DNA from: Chamaecyparis obtusa
Taxonomy: Eukaryota > Streptophyta > Pinopsida > Cupressales > Cupressaceae
Length of the DNA stretch: 64,000 nt
Direction: 5' to 3'
NCBI GenBank assembly: GCA_027943335.1
Contig: BSBK01007027.1
Location: 1-64,000 of the forward strand
Of the stretch, positions 12,440 through 22,561 are shown one piece after another. Within the stretch, counting starts at the first letter, position 1, and every line of letters starts with the position of its first letter. The position numbers and the translations under genes are program-made. The notes under the pieces were generated by a model that was not told where the DNA came from, ran no database searches, and was given only the letters and a program-made list of their open reading frames with translations.

Positions 12440-13560
12440 AATCCCCCTTCCCTCAAGGAACACTATCAACCATCCCTATATAGCTCTCTACTATCACTCC
12501 ATCTTGTGATGACCATAATGATGATTAAAAGTCTACCACTTCCTTGTTGATTGCATTTGACTCCACAACTTGTTGACCAACTTCATTCTTTATTGAACCT
12601 ATTCTATTAATTAATGGTCTTTCCTTGACCGAACTATGGAAAAATATTGTATTGCAGTCCTCATCTTTCAACCAATTCTCTCTAGATTTTTGGCATCAAT
12701 ATATTTCTTCTCTAGCTAGAATTTCCTCATATTATTGTTCCAAGTCCTTGTCAATTAAGAAATCAATTTTATCCATACCTTCTTGAATCACCTTATTTTC
12801 TAAAACCTCTAGCTACTTGTCCAATGTTTTTTTTCACAAATATATCCTTGAAATGAATTTGGTTCCAACACTTCCACTGATTCTTGATATACTATAATTT
12901 TTTGAACAATTGAAACCCCATATTTCCTTAAATAACAAGTACAATCTTCCAATAGTTTGCCACAATTTTCCAGAACCATTCATGGATTCTGAAATGTTGT
13001 TCCAAACTTCCTTCTTCTCTTCTATTTTAATTAGACCATAAACATTAAACAAAAACACTAAGATGTGAAAATGCATTGCAACCCCTAAAATTCCATATTT
13101 TTTCTCAAAATACTTTTTGATTAAATGTTTCTAGTTAGGGGCATTGCAACCCCTAAAATTCCATGTTATGAGCTTCATTTCTTTCTGAGAGAGAACAAGT
13201 CACTCCCAGATCTTAACTTTCTCTGGTCTTTTCTATTCTCAACATATTCCAATAAGCACTGAACAATCTTCCTCCCTCCCATGCTCTTTCCTCCCATATT
13301 TATCTTTTTGGACATAGATTTATTTTTCTTTATTGTTCTATTTTCCAAAATTCCTTCCCCATCTCTCAAGACAAATTCATCTTATGCCCCTCCCTGATTA
13401 AGACCCCCCTCATCCTCAACATGGTCTTCATCACCTATAGTCTTGATTTCACAGATAGGGGACATGTAAATATCTTTAAATACTTCTTCTACCACAATGT
13501 CACCCTTAAAATTATGAAACTATTTAAACCACTTTTAGTAATAAAAATGTAAATTTCATG
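12440..13560 (-). pseudogene. LINE fragment (ORF1 tail, endonuclease, start of RT)
   Basis: On the minus strand the ATG at 13178 opens MKLITWNFRGCNAP, the classical start of an L1-type ORF2 endonuclease. Further down are FNVYGLIKIEEKKEVWNNIS (13045-12985) and, near 12720-12620, SRENWLKDEDCNTIFFH, the segment joining endonuclease and reverse transcriptase in plant LINEs. Upstream, 13369-13175 encodes a basic tail that may be the end of ORF1. A 24-bp exact direct repeat (13073-13096 and 13141-13164) sits inside the endonuclease. Stops are frequent and the reverse transcriptase core is missing. This is not the same insertion as the 22-30 kb LINE. Confidence 0.75.
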
Positions 13561-13959
13561 TATATTGCTAGTCTGTACCACAAGGGTACAGTCAGAGGGT
13601 TCATTGACAAAATGATCCTTTGAATGGTTACTATGAATATGAATGATTTTATATAGCATATTGCTCATTTTACTTGAAGTTTAGAATAGCTTGTGCAAGG
13701 GTGAAAGTACTTTTGATCATTTTCATCGTGACTGTTCCTATACATAGTTAAAAAATGTAACTATCTAATGATTATATGTAATATTGAATGGATTAAATGT
13801 TTTATTCTTGGTAGAAGTGAATGGAAAGAATAGTGTTGGTGTTAGGTTTCATTTATTATTGAATTCAATGCTTTCCAAGATGCGTTGAGGAGTTTGCTCC
13901 TTGTTTAATGTTAACTATTCCTGTAGAATCCACTCACACAATAGTGAAATGCTATGTGA

Positions 13960-14095
13960 TTGACAATTTCTATTTTTTCCATTTAATAACTACAGTCAAC
14001 ATTTCAAAATAGTGAATTGTCCTTGAGCACAAGCACCAATAACATCAAATAATGGAGATAAAGCATGGGCTAGGGCATGACACCAGTAGATTAAA
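13960..14095 (-). repeat. Dispersed repeat copy C (inverted)
   Basis: The reverse complement matches copy A with the solo LTR removed, running through CCATTATTTGATGTTATTGG and TGCTTGTGCTCAAGGA to CACTATTTTGAAATGTTGAC. Copies A and C therefore form an inverted pair around 10262-14095. Confidence 0.78.
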
Positions 14096-14440
14096 ATTGA
14101 ACCAATGACATGTTTACAACAAAGAAATAGACTGATAATAATATTCTAAAAATTATATTCTATTTAATACACGCCAAAGAACCAGTCCCAACAATTCTTA
14201 AACATACTTTATCGGATATGATGAATTGTTAATAAAGGTCTAATTTTATAGACTGCTAGCATGCAGGAAGATTTGACCTAGCCAAATCTTCCTTGTAACA
14301 AACAAAAAAGTGCGTGATAACTATGTCTACTCCAACATTAATTTTTCAATAATTCATCATATTAGATAAAGTATGTTTAAGAATTATTGGGATTTCTATT
14401 ACACCTTTGTTGTAAACATGCCATTGGTTCGGTTTTGTAA
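14090..14440. repeat. Long inverted repeat 1 (foldback)
   Basis: The arms meet at AGGAAGATTTG/CAAATCTTCCT around 14270-14300. Outer arm segments pair CCAATGACATGTTTACAAC with GTTGTAAACATGCCATTGG, and TTCTTAAACATACTTTATC with GATAAAGTATGTTTAAGAA. The left arm carries a ~60-bp insertion that the right arm lacks. A further partial copy lies at about 14605-14710. Confidence 0.8.
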
Positions 14441-14604
14441 ATTTGTTTTTTGTGTTAAATGCATTTAAATGGAACATTAGGCATAGTAATAATATGCTTA
14501 ATCAATTAGTTATTGGAAAATTAAATTTAGATAACACCTTTATCAGTTTAGCTTGTTATTATAATATACTAAATAAGACCTGCTATTTGTCAGACAAATC
14601 TTCA

Positions 14605-14710
14605 TTGTCAAACATACTTTAATTGATATGATGAATTCTTAAACAATTAAGGTTGGAGGAGACATAGTTATCAAAAAGTTTTTTGTGTGGTACAAGGAAG
14701 ATTTGGTTGA
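14605..14710. repeat. Partial copy of inverted repeat 1
   Basis: Carries AAACATACTTTAATTGATAT, GATGAATTCTTAA, GGAGACATAGTTATCA and ACAAGGAAGATTTGG in the order expected of one arm of the 14090-14440 structure. Confidence 0.7.
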
Positions 14711-15159
14711 TTAAGAGTGAGGCCTTCTTTATAATCTCATGAGTTTTGTACTACACATGCAACGTATTGTGAGTTTGAAGAGAGTTAAAGGTTTCTAATT
14801 GAAATCAATGATCTTAAAGGTGTTAAAGTCTTGTTTTGGTTTTTCCTTCCCACTATGCAATAATGAATAGTTTTCAAACATTCATATTCACTTATTGAAT
14901 GCTTTGGAGACTAGTGGTTTGACTGTCCATGCGTTACCAGTGAGTGAGATTCATTAAAGGATACAAAACCCTTCATTTTGGGTTATTATGTGTGGATTCA
15001 AATGTAGGTTTGATTTGGTTAATGTTTCAAAGAGATCAATAAAGTATTTAAAGACAATCTTACATGTTTGGAGAGGTTTGAGAGGCACTTATCATGACTG
15101 TACCATCACAAACAATGGCATAGACTAGTTTTACTAAGTTTCTTTTCTTTGTTTTGATG

Positions 15160-16822
15160 TTCTCATTGCTAAAGTGGCCAAATACTATGTTAGGCTTATA
15201 AAATATGGGGATTCTCTTTACCATAGCAAATATTTGAAGGTTTCTACACTTGGATAGATGTGTACCATTGTCAAGAGAATTGGACCAAGTTTGGCTTACC
15301 TTAAACAAGTGAGGTAGCATATGGAAAGGTCATCATCTATTGACCCAAATAATAGGACTATTTTCATCTATGGGTACCCTAATGTTGACAAGAGTTATTT
15401 TATTAATTATGATGAGTTGTATCATTCCCATCATGTCCCATGCTTGCACCATGTGTACCCTCACATATAGGATTTAAATCATTGTTTTCTTCTTGACCAA
15501 AGGTTTCCATATCTTGAGGTAGTGGATTTATGTCACTATTATGAACTCAGGATTATGATCATACCCTGGTGACAAATTTTAAATGGATACAAGCACATTT
15601 TTTGTGCAATGGTCAGGCCCAACTTTTATATCTTGAATGCCGATGCTAGATGTCTCTTCTTTACTGATTAATCCATGTGACAAATCTACAGAGTTGTGAG
15701 AATGAGGAAAGGAGCCTCTACTATCCAAATTCAAAACTTGGGACTTTTCTTTCCTTCCATCTTTAGGTTCACCACATACCACTAAATTTAGATTTTTCTC
15801 ATAGTCTTATCAATTGAGAAGAGGAGTTGGTGTGTCAAATGAATCCCTCTCCATATCATCACCAATTGCTGATTCAAAATCAATGTTTGACCAATCTGAT
15901 TACTCATCAAACCTCTTTTGAATGCCCTCACTATAAGGCACATGTGATGACAAAGAACTATTTGTCAAAATTAGAAAATCAGAATCATGTTTAAGTTTTT
16001 AACAATAATGTCTCCATCGACTATGGTACCTTGCATATTGCATGAAGTTACAAAATTCTCCTTCACATCTTCCACCATGAATGATAGGACAACATTATAA
16101 CCAACCAAAGAGACACCAATTGGATTTATACCTTGTAATATCCTAAGGCTGATCTGAATGTATTTTCTAAACACTTTCAATGAAGTTGTTTTCTGAAGTC
16201 AATTTGCAATGTCTTGTATTTGTTATATGGAGCACACTGATTATAAGTACTTGAGGTATCAAGATTATCTTTGAATGAGATGGGGGAAGTTGAGTTGAGT
16301 TGTTTATGTCTTGATAGGAACACCATCAAGATGCTCAGTATTATTGCCTTGGCTCATTTGAAGGAGACTATTTTGTTTTTTGTTAATGTTTCAGGGTCTT
16401 GTGGTTATAGTATTGTGCACTACCCTACAAGCTTGAAGAAGTGGTATATTTTGGCAAATGAAGAGTGGAAATAACATGCTATTCTTGAGATCATGGATGG
16501 ACATAATGTTGTAGACTTTATTGATCCAAATATCTTGAAGAGGATTGAAGAACTGGAGAGGGAAGAAGGGCTTAGGATGGTAGCTAAGGGTGATGATGAT
16601 GATGAGATGGGGGAAGTTGAGTTGAATCCTGATGAAAAGGAAGCTTTGACTGTAATTAGAAAGAAGAAGAAGATGCTTATCGTCAAACATAGATTGAAGA
16701 AGAGTACTATAGAGAGCACACCAATCATACCAAGGAAGTTTGACAAGAACAAGGAATGTGGCTTAAATAGAATGGGGAGACATATTTCTAGCCTCGGCTT
16801 AGATCCTTCAATAGTTATCTAG
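15160..16822 (+). pseudogene. NOG1: NOG1 nucleolar GTPase pseudogene, fragmented
   Basis: Two blocks match the plant ribosome-biogenesis GTPase NOG1. Block 1 (15160-15409) encodes [18 protein letters not shown], then [18 protein letters not shown], and the G1 loop GYPNVDKS, where the functional sequence is GxPNVGKS (Gly to Asp). Block 2 (16223-16822) resumes with HTDYKYLRYQ and DRNTIKM...IALAHLKETILFFVNVSGSCGYSI. It then jumps, with a deletion, to SLKKWYILANEEWK and the C-terminal part MDGHNVVDFIDPNILKRIEE, ending GRHISSLGLDPS. In-frame stops, an ~0.8-kb interruption (15410-16222) and the internal deletion show that it is dead. NOG1 acts in 60S subunit maturation in the nucleolus; that is family knowledge. 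Confidence 0.9.
15410..16222. other. Insert interrupting the NOG1 pseudogene
   Basis: Unrelated to NOG1. The minus strand holds short open frames (15782-15579 and 16180-15971) with no recognised domain. I could not see terminal repeats or a target duplication, so insertion versus rearrangement is open. Confidence 0.5.
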
Positions 16823-17400
16823 ATAATAAATGAAGCAGATGAGAGCTGAGTAATTAGCTTCACAAGAAAAATCTCATAAATGAACTGTGTGTACCCCAAT
16901 TCCTATGCCCTCTATGCGTACCCAAAGGATATATTTGAAACAATGACAGTAAGGCTTAAAGAAATTAATTTTGCATCACTAGATAGATTTGTATGTTTTA
17001 TCCATAATGACCAAACTTCATAAAACATATAGACCTATCTAGTGATCATATTGTGCTGAAGGTGGTGCCTAGTTATCTTTACACAGCTATTGTAGAGAAG
17101 AGCTTTAGGCACCACCTTCAACACAATATGATCACTAGACAGGTTTGTATGTTTTATGAAGTTTGGTCATTGTGAATAAAACATACAGATCTATCTAGTG
17201 ATGCAAAATCAACTTCTTTAAGCCTTACCATTGTTGTTTCAAATATATCTTTTGGGTACACATAGAGGGAATGAGAATTGGGGTACACATAGTTCATTTA
17301 TGGGATTTTTCTTGGGAGGCTAATTGCTCATCTATCATATACTTCATTGTTATGAAGCTAATTGTCGTAGGATCCAGGCCCGGACTAGAAATGTCTTCCC
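16775..17400. repeat. Long inverted repeat 2, including the NOG1 3' end
   Basis: Arms 16775-17072 and 17105-17400 are close reverse complements with a ~32-base spacer. The inner stem pairs AAGGTGGTGCCTAG with TTAGGCACCACCTT, and the outer stem pairs GGGAGACATATTTCTAG with CTAGAAATGTCTTCCC. The left arm begins inside the NOG1 pseudogene, so its last coding residues (SSLGLDP / SSPGLDP) appear on both strands. Confidence 0.92.
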
Positions 17401-17434
17401 AAACACATAAAAGACATGCACAAAAACATGATAT

Positions 17435-17636
17435 CTGAGAAACATAAATGTAGGCATCATGTTCATAATTTTTTTGAGACAACATAATTGATTTGTATAC
17501 CCAGACGATGCAAAGAAACTACTACTCCTCTAGTTCCAAAGGAGAAGTGGTTGCTTTGCATTGTCTGGGTATACCACTCAATTATGTTGTCTCCAAAAAC
17601 TTGTGACCATGATGCCTACATTTATGTTTCTTAGCT
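17435..17636. repeat. Long inverted repeat 3
   Basis: The arms pair CTGAGAAACATAAATGTAGG with CCTACATTTATGTTTCTTAG at the outside and GTATACCCAGACGATGCAAAG with CTTTGCATTGTCTGGGTATAC at the inside. The spacer is roughly 20-25 bases. The right arm is also related to 44300-44412. Confidence 0.9.
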
Positions 17637-17642
17637 GTTGTG

Positions 17643-17744
17643 TCCTAGGACTCCTTACGACCCTTTATGACCCTTTACAACCCCTAAGAATACACATCTT
17701 AGAGGTCTTAAAATGTTGTAAAGGGTCATAAGAGGCTCCTAGGA
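17643..17744. repeat. Inverted repeat 4
   Basis: TCCTAGGACTCCTTACGACC... at the left pairs with ...GGGTCATAAGAGGCTCCTAGGA at the right. The CCCTTTACAAC/GTTGTAAAGGG stem borders a ~30-base loop. The left arm also contains a tandem TA(C/T)GACCCTT duplication. Confidence 0.85.
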
Positions 17745-17918
17745 GGGGCCGGATGAGCTTCCACCTTCATGTGGTTGGCCCTATTAAGTAGAGAATGTTA
17801 AATTATTCTTGAAACAAAGAGAAGCTCAATAATTTAATGTCTCGGTCCATGGAGATGGTGAAAAATGATAGGAATCAATGATGGAGAGTTTTTAGATACT
17901 AAGAATACATATATGCAA

Positions 17919-18048
17919 TGGAGGCCAGAAGGGATTTTTGTGGAGATTTTCTAGAGAGGGTTTGCTTTCCAAATTGAGTACCAATGCAGAGATGATGATT
18001 CAGTACTACATCTATAAAACCTTCACAAATATCCCCTTTTTGGCCTCC
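17919..18048. repeat. Inverted repeat 5
   Basis: TGGAGGCCAGAAGGGATTTT at the left pairs with AAATATCCCCTTTTTGGCCT at the right. Arms are ~27 bp with a ~75-base loop. Confidence 0.75.
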
Positions 18049-18324
18049 ACTCATACCTCTTCTCAAAATCTAGAAAATTTGGATACTGTTTCTCATCCAT
18101 GCATGAAATGTGCTAGTGATCATATAAAATTACTTTTTCAAGATTGGGATCAATTATGAGAAGGTAAAAAACAAGATAGTTTTATTGTATCTTTCATTTC
18201 TTTTATCCATTCATATTTTCTACCTTCTCTTATATTGGATATTATACAATGTACATAACGGCAAGGCAGTGATTATTCTAAATGATCTATAGGTATAATT
18301 CTTCCAACCCTTACCCAGTAGCTA

Positions 18325-18810
18325 GGACTAAAGATAGAAGAGATCAAGAGACCATCATAGTTGGTCTCTGTCTTTGGTCCATATACTAACAAAACATTTT
18401 ACATTTCATTAGCTCATCAAATGCGGTGATTTGAAAGAATTTAATGGATGATATTTTCATGTATAATGTCTATTATTTTAGTTTGACAATGAATGAATTT
18501 ATCTACTCTACACACTTGCATACATCAAACACAACCATAAAGAAGCATCCCCTCTTGTGGATTGAGTAATGTAGGCCATGGGAGGAGATGCTTCTTTATA
18601 GTTGTGCTCGTAGTATACAAGTGTGTAGAGTCGATAAATTCAAGCAACATTAACTTAAATAATATACATTATCATGAAAATATTCTATTAAATTCTTTCA
18701 AATCCCCTCATTTGATGAGCTAACGAAATGTAAAATGTTTTGTCAATATATGGACCAAAGATGAAGACCAACTATGATGGCCTCTTGAGCTTTGTTATCT
18801 TTACTATGCT
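18325..18810. repeat. Long inverted repeat 6
   Basis: Arms ~228 and ~232 bp (18325-18552 and 18579-18810) with a ~26-base spacer. The inner stem pairs ATAAAGAAGCATC with GATGCTTCTTTAT. Arm interiors pair AAAACATTTTACATTTC with GAAATGTAAAATGTTTT, and ACCATCATAGTTGG with CCAACTATGATGGC. It could fold as one long hairpin transcript or be a MITE-like foldback element; I see no clear target duplication. Confidence 0.92.
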
Positions 18811-20160
18811 CATTTGTCACCTTTTTGACTGGGCATAAAGTAATTCTGATAAAAGCGCTATACATCTAATGGATTCTCTTGTCAGTATTTTATTGCATAT
18901 TCTCAGATATTTGGCAGGTAAGCCATCGAACAGAAATCCAATTTGATAGTTTCGTGTGATGGGACTACTATACATCTGACAGGTTCTGTTGTCTGACATC
19001 TACTACATATCTATCACCTTTCTGATAGAAGAAACATTATAAGAACCATTTGTCAATAGATCAATTGCATAGTAAAATTTCTATTTATGTGGCCTTTTCC
19101 AATGCAAATTTTCCAACAGACACATCTATCAAAGTTTTAACAAATAGGCATTGCAAATCTGACACATGGCCATCAGAATTTGGCCTCAAATGTACTAGTG
19201 CCAAAATAAATTTTATTTAAACCTATTCTTTTTATGTTCATAACTATACAATTTCATATGATATTAAATATTTCTATTGAATAGTTATTGCATGGGAATA
19301 ATACCTTTGGATTCCACCCATGGAAGCTAGATCAAATATTCAAGAATAATGTCTCACATATTTCTAAAGAGTGGATACAAAATCTATGGCTTTGAATAGT
19401 CATGATCAGATGCCACAAAATAATTCATCCTTTTCGATCAGCTAGGGAACTAGTAATGAACTCTTCTCCTAACAATACATTCCTAACTAGTTAAATAATG
19501 AGCCATAATACAATACTATAACCATGCCATTCTGGTAGGGGGTCACGATTGGCATAAACATTTATATTGGTCTATAGGAAGACCAATGGTTAAAAATAGG
19601 GAAGGTGGCTTCACATTTTCTTAAAATTATAGCATGAAAGTGCAGTGGAGATGGAGGTGAGATGTCTCTTTTCTATCACTATTTTCATAGTTAGTAAGTC
19701 CTATCAAATCAACAATTATTTTTTCTTATAAGTTGAGTATAACCTGGAGGTCAACCCAACCATAGTTACTATTATTGGATGTCAATGTCATGAGATATAT
19801 GGGGTGTGAATGTATCTACAATTAACAACCATTCTTATTTTATTCATTAGTAGGTAGACACAACCAATCTATGACATTTTTCAATGAATGGGAATGTGAA
19901 GCCCAATCATCATGTTACTATTCGCCTTGACATGTCTCTTCCTTGTTGGTTGTATATGACTATAAATGAGTGTGCAGTCCATGTACTAGATGTATTAGAT
20001 ATTGGATTAATAAATAATTTTTCACTTGAGAGTGGATGTAGGAAATTGTCGAACCACTATAATATCATGTGTTTTTTTATTTCTTCTTATTCTTCATATT
20101 TTTCTTCACTCCTCTGCTTTTTTAATATTTATAATTGGTATCAAATCTAATTTAGCTTGA
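18811..20160. other. Non-coding interval, nothing recognised
   Basis: AT-rich with no domain or element boundary seen. A short open frame at 19884-20150 has no signature. Confidence 0.5.
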
Positions 20161-21525
20161 GAAGAGATGAAATAAGAAGATGATAAAATTAATTTTTTTA
20201 TTGAAGAATTTCTTAAAAATTTGGATTCAGCTGAAGAGGAGGATGCTGAAGAAAGTGAGGATGAAATTGAGGAAGTTAAGGCCAAGACTCAAGAGGATTA
20301 CTAAAAGGAAAAAAATTTGAGGTTGAAGGAAGATATTTTCCTAGTCTTAGAGAAACAGTTTCATAAGGACTATAGGTTGGCAAGTTTTTGTCGTATAATG
20401 AATGTCAAAGAAGACAACTTTGAGAAAGAGTGTGATTTTTTTTAATAGAATCTATTTTAGGAAGATGAAAATGATGGGAAAGGCCATCGAATCTTGATAG
20501 GTGACTATGTCCTTTCTAAAATGTATGTATTGTTGATAGATAAGTTTTCTCTTGGTGAAAATAAACCTCAAGAGGATTCAAGTTTCCTAGTGAGTAGAGA
20601 TCTTATGAGTGGAGGGATTACAGAGCTCAAGGAGGCTAGAGAGATAAATTGGCTCAAGGATGCGGATGATCTAGAAGCCTTAGACAATTTTGAGAATGAG
20701 GTATTTGATGATTTTATTTTGTAGATTACAAAAGTAGAGGTAGAGTGGAATACATTGATTGCATGATCCTCTCCCATGCCTTCAAACCTAATATCTGGGT
20801 GTCATTGTGGTGTGAATGAAGGGCATTTTAGCAAGAAGGAATTGAGGTTTTATAGACCGCTCTATGGTGGTTTTGATCACAAACTAGTTTCTACAACACA
20901 ATCTAAGAAAAGAGATCACGAACAACCTCTAGCATCTTCAATAGTGGAAAGGTTCTCTATGCGGCATGACATGCCAAATTGGGAGGATGATGAACAAACT
21001 TATGTAACCACAGTGGTCATGAAACCACTATTGATTATCCTACTTTGTATTTCTCACCAATTCTTGTAAATTCTACATATGGCTTGGCATAAAGTCATAG
21101 GAGGTTGTAGATGATAAATTACCTAGTTCATTCCATTACCACACTGAAAACACATCTTTCGTAACAAATAACTAAATATAATGAAATTTTGGAAACTTTG
21201 GTTCTCTCAGATGGTGGACAGATTGAATTGCATGATAATAGAACTACATGAAGTTTAAAGGCTCAAACTATTTGTCCATGTTGTCATATAAAACCTACGA
21301 TCAATAAAAAAATGGTTATAGTTCAATCCATAGGAAAAATTTTTGAATCCATTAATGGAACATTGTTCGATAAGGAAAGCGAGAAGGGCTATGGTATCAT
21401 TTCCACCAATCACAAAGAATGGAAATTATCATGTCAAAAACTAGATGTCAAGGGTAAGCACAAGATCGATACTCTGGCATTTGGGACAAAGCTGTTACCC
21501 CCATGGGAGAGTGTTATTACTTGAG
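20161..21525 (+). pseudogene. Unidentified degenerate coding remnant, acidic N-terminal part
   Basis: Broken plus-strand reading frames look like decayed host protein rather than noise. An acidic run (EEEDAEESEDEIEEVKAKTQ) lies at ~20235-20295. After it come LRLKEDIFLVLEKQFHKDYR and, at 20494-20724, GDYVLSKMYVLLIDKFSLGE continuing to NWLKDADDLEALDNFENEVF. A later piece (20776-21069) contains LRFYRPLYGGFDHKLV. Another near 21190-21310 contains LSDGGQIELHDN and a CPCC motif, followed by 21312-21524 (KWKL-type segment with KGKHKIDTLAFGTKLLPPWE). Stops separate all pieces. I do not recognise the family, and more than one source gene is possible. Confidence 0.45.
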
Positions 21526-21527
21526 AA

Positions 21528-21830
21528 ATGATCATTTTGGAGGTCTTTTTGATGAGCTATAAGATATTGGTTGTCAATGATTGTTCAGTGAATTCCATCT
21601 ATTGTGGGCCAAAGTTGATGATTCTAGGATTTCTAAGATTTGAGAATGGGATTGAGGTTAATGAAGATGTGGTTTCAATGAGCATTGTAGAAATGACGAG
21701 TTCTAGAATCTCTACCTATGATCACATGATAGTGGAAAAGGTGAAGCAGGTAGTATTGGAGAGGGACACTTATCCTAGGAAGTGAGGATTGGGACCAAAG
21801 GCATCCACAAAGAAAAAGATCGAATCATTC
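21528..21830 (+). pseudogene. CBF5: Dyskerin (CBF5/NAP57) C-terminal fragment
   Basis: The translation matches the PUA-domain region of the box H/ACA pseudouridine synthase dyskerin. It reads LEVFLMSYKILVVNDCSVNS, then GPKLMILGFLRFENGIEV, and ends KQVVLERDTYPRK-stop-GLGPKAS; the family has DRDTYPRKWGLGPxAS. The Trp after YPRK is a TGA stop (TGG to TGA). The catalytic pseudouridine synthase domain is absent. Dyskerin modifies rRNA and supports telomerase RNA; that is family knowledge. It joins directly to an HSP70-like tail. Confidence 0.88.
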
Positions 21831-21935
21831 CTATACAAGATAACTAGATGGATAGATAACATTTAACTTGCATAGGTGGAGAAATTTGAAGACAAATTGA
21901 AGGACATGGAACAATATTATCATGGGGGGAATTAA
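21831..21935 (+). pseudogene. HSP70-like C-terminal tail fused to the dyskerin fragment
   Basis: After KKKIESF the frame continues ITRWIDNI-stop-LAQVEKFEDKLKDMEQ, then HGG. This resembles the end of cytosolic HSP70 (xxWLDxNQLAEVxEFEDKLKELE...). The homology is short, about 30 residues, so the call is moderate. If right, two unrelated host genes were joined at about 21830. Confidence 0.55.
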
Positions 21936-21959
21936 AAGGGAGATATTTTGTCAAATAAT

Positions 21960-22267
21960 TGTTGGACTAATGAGAGGAGGGTTTTAATCAGTAACTCTAG
22001 ATTTCAAATATCTAAAAATGTTTTCTTTGATTAACTATGTGACAGATCAGTTAAACACAATTCACTATTTACCAAAAATAGTAGATAAAATTTATCAAAT
22101 AGTAAATCAATCACATAAACCATTCAACACATTTAATACCAATGTTTAACGTGAAAAATTAGCTTTGGGAAAAACAACTGTGGGAATTCTCACTCACTAA
22201 GAAAATACTCTTTTGAAGTACACCTAGTTAAGAGCCAATCCATTTAAATATTTTAATGAACACTATT
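21960..22267 (-). mobile_element. Copia LTR, left part (split by the LINE)
   Basis: The plus strand starts TGTTGGACTAATGAGAGGAGG, the reverse complement of a copia LTR 3' end. Sequence and spacing parallel the first ~320 bp of the solo LTR at 10320-11787. It stops at a probable LINE target duplication and resumes at 30400. Confidence 0.72.
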
Positions 22268-22561
22268 TTTGATTGCAGGAAAAAATAGGTTTTTAAATGG
22301 GGACCCGAAACCCCTTACAAGCCATAAAGATTAACAATTAAGATCATCAAAAATAAAATAGGACCAAAGTCTGAAACCCCTATGCATAGCTAAATAACCA
22401 ACAAAAAAACCCAGACGATATCTAACAAAAACAAAAAACTAGCAACCCAGAACTTGCCAACTTCAGGAACCAGAAGCCACATTGAGCACCTTACAGGCCT
22501 CATTAGCATCCTATTTAGCAGTAGAGATCTTTTTGATGATAGCATTAAACTCTAAAATTTC

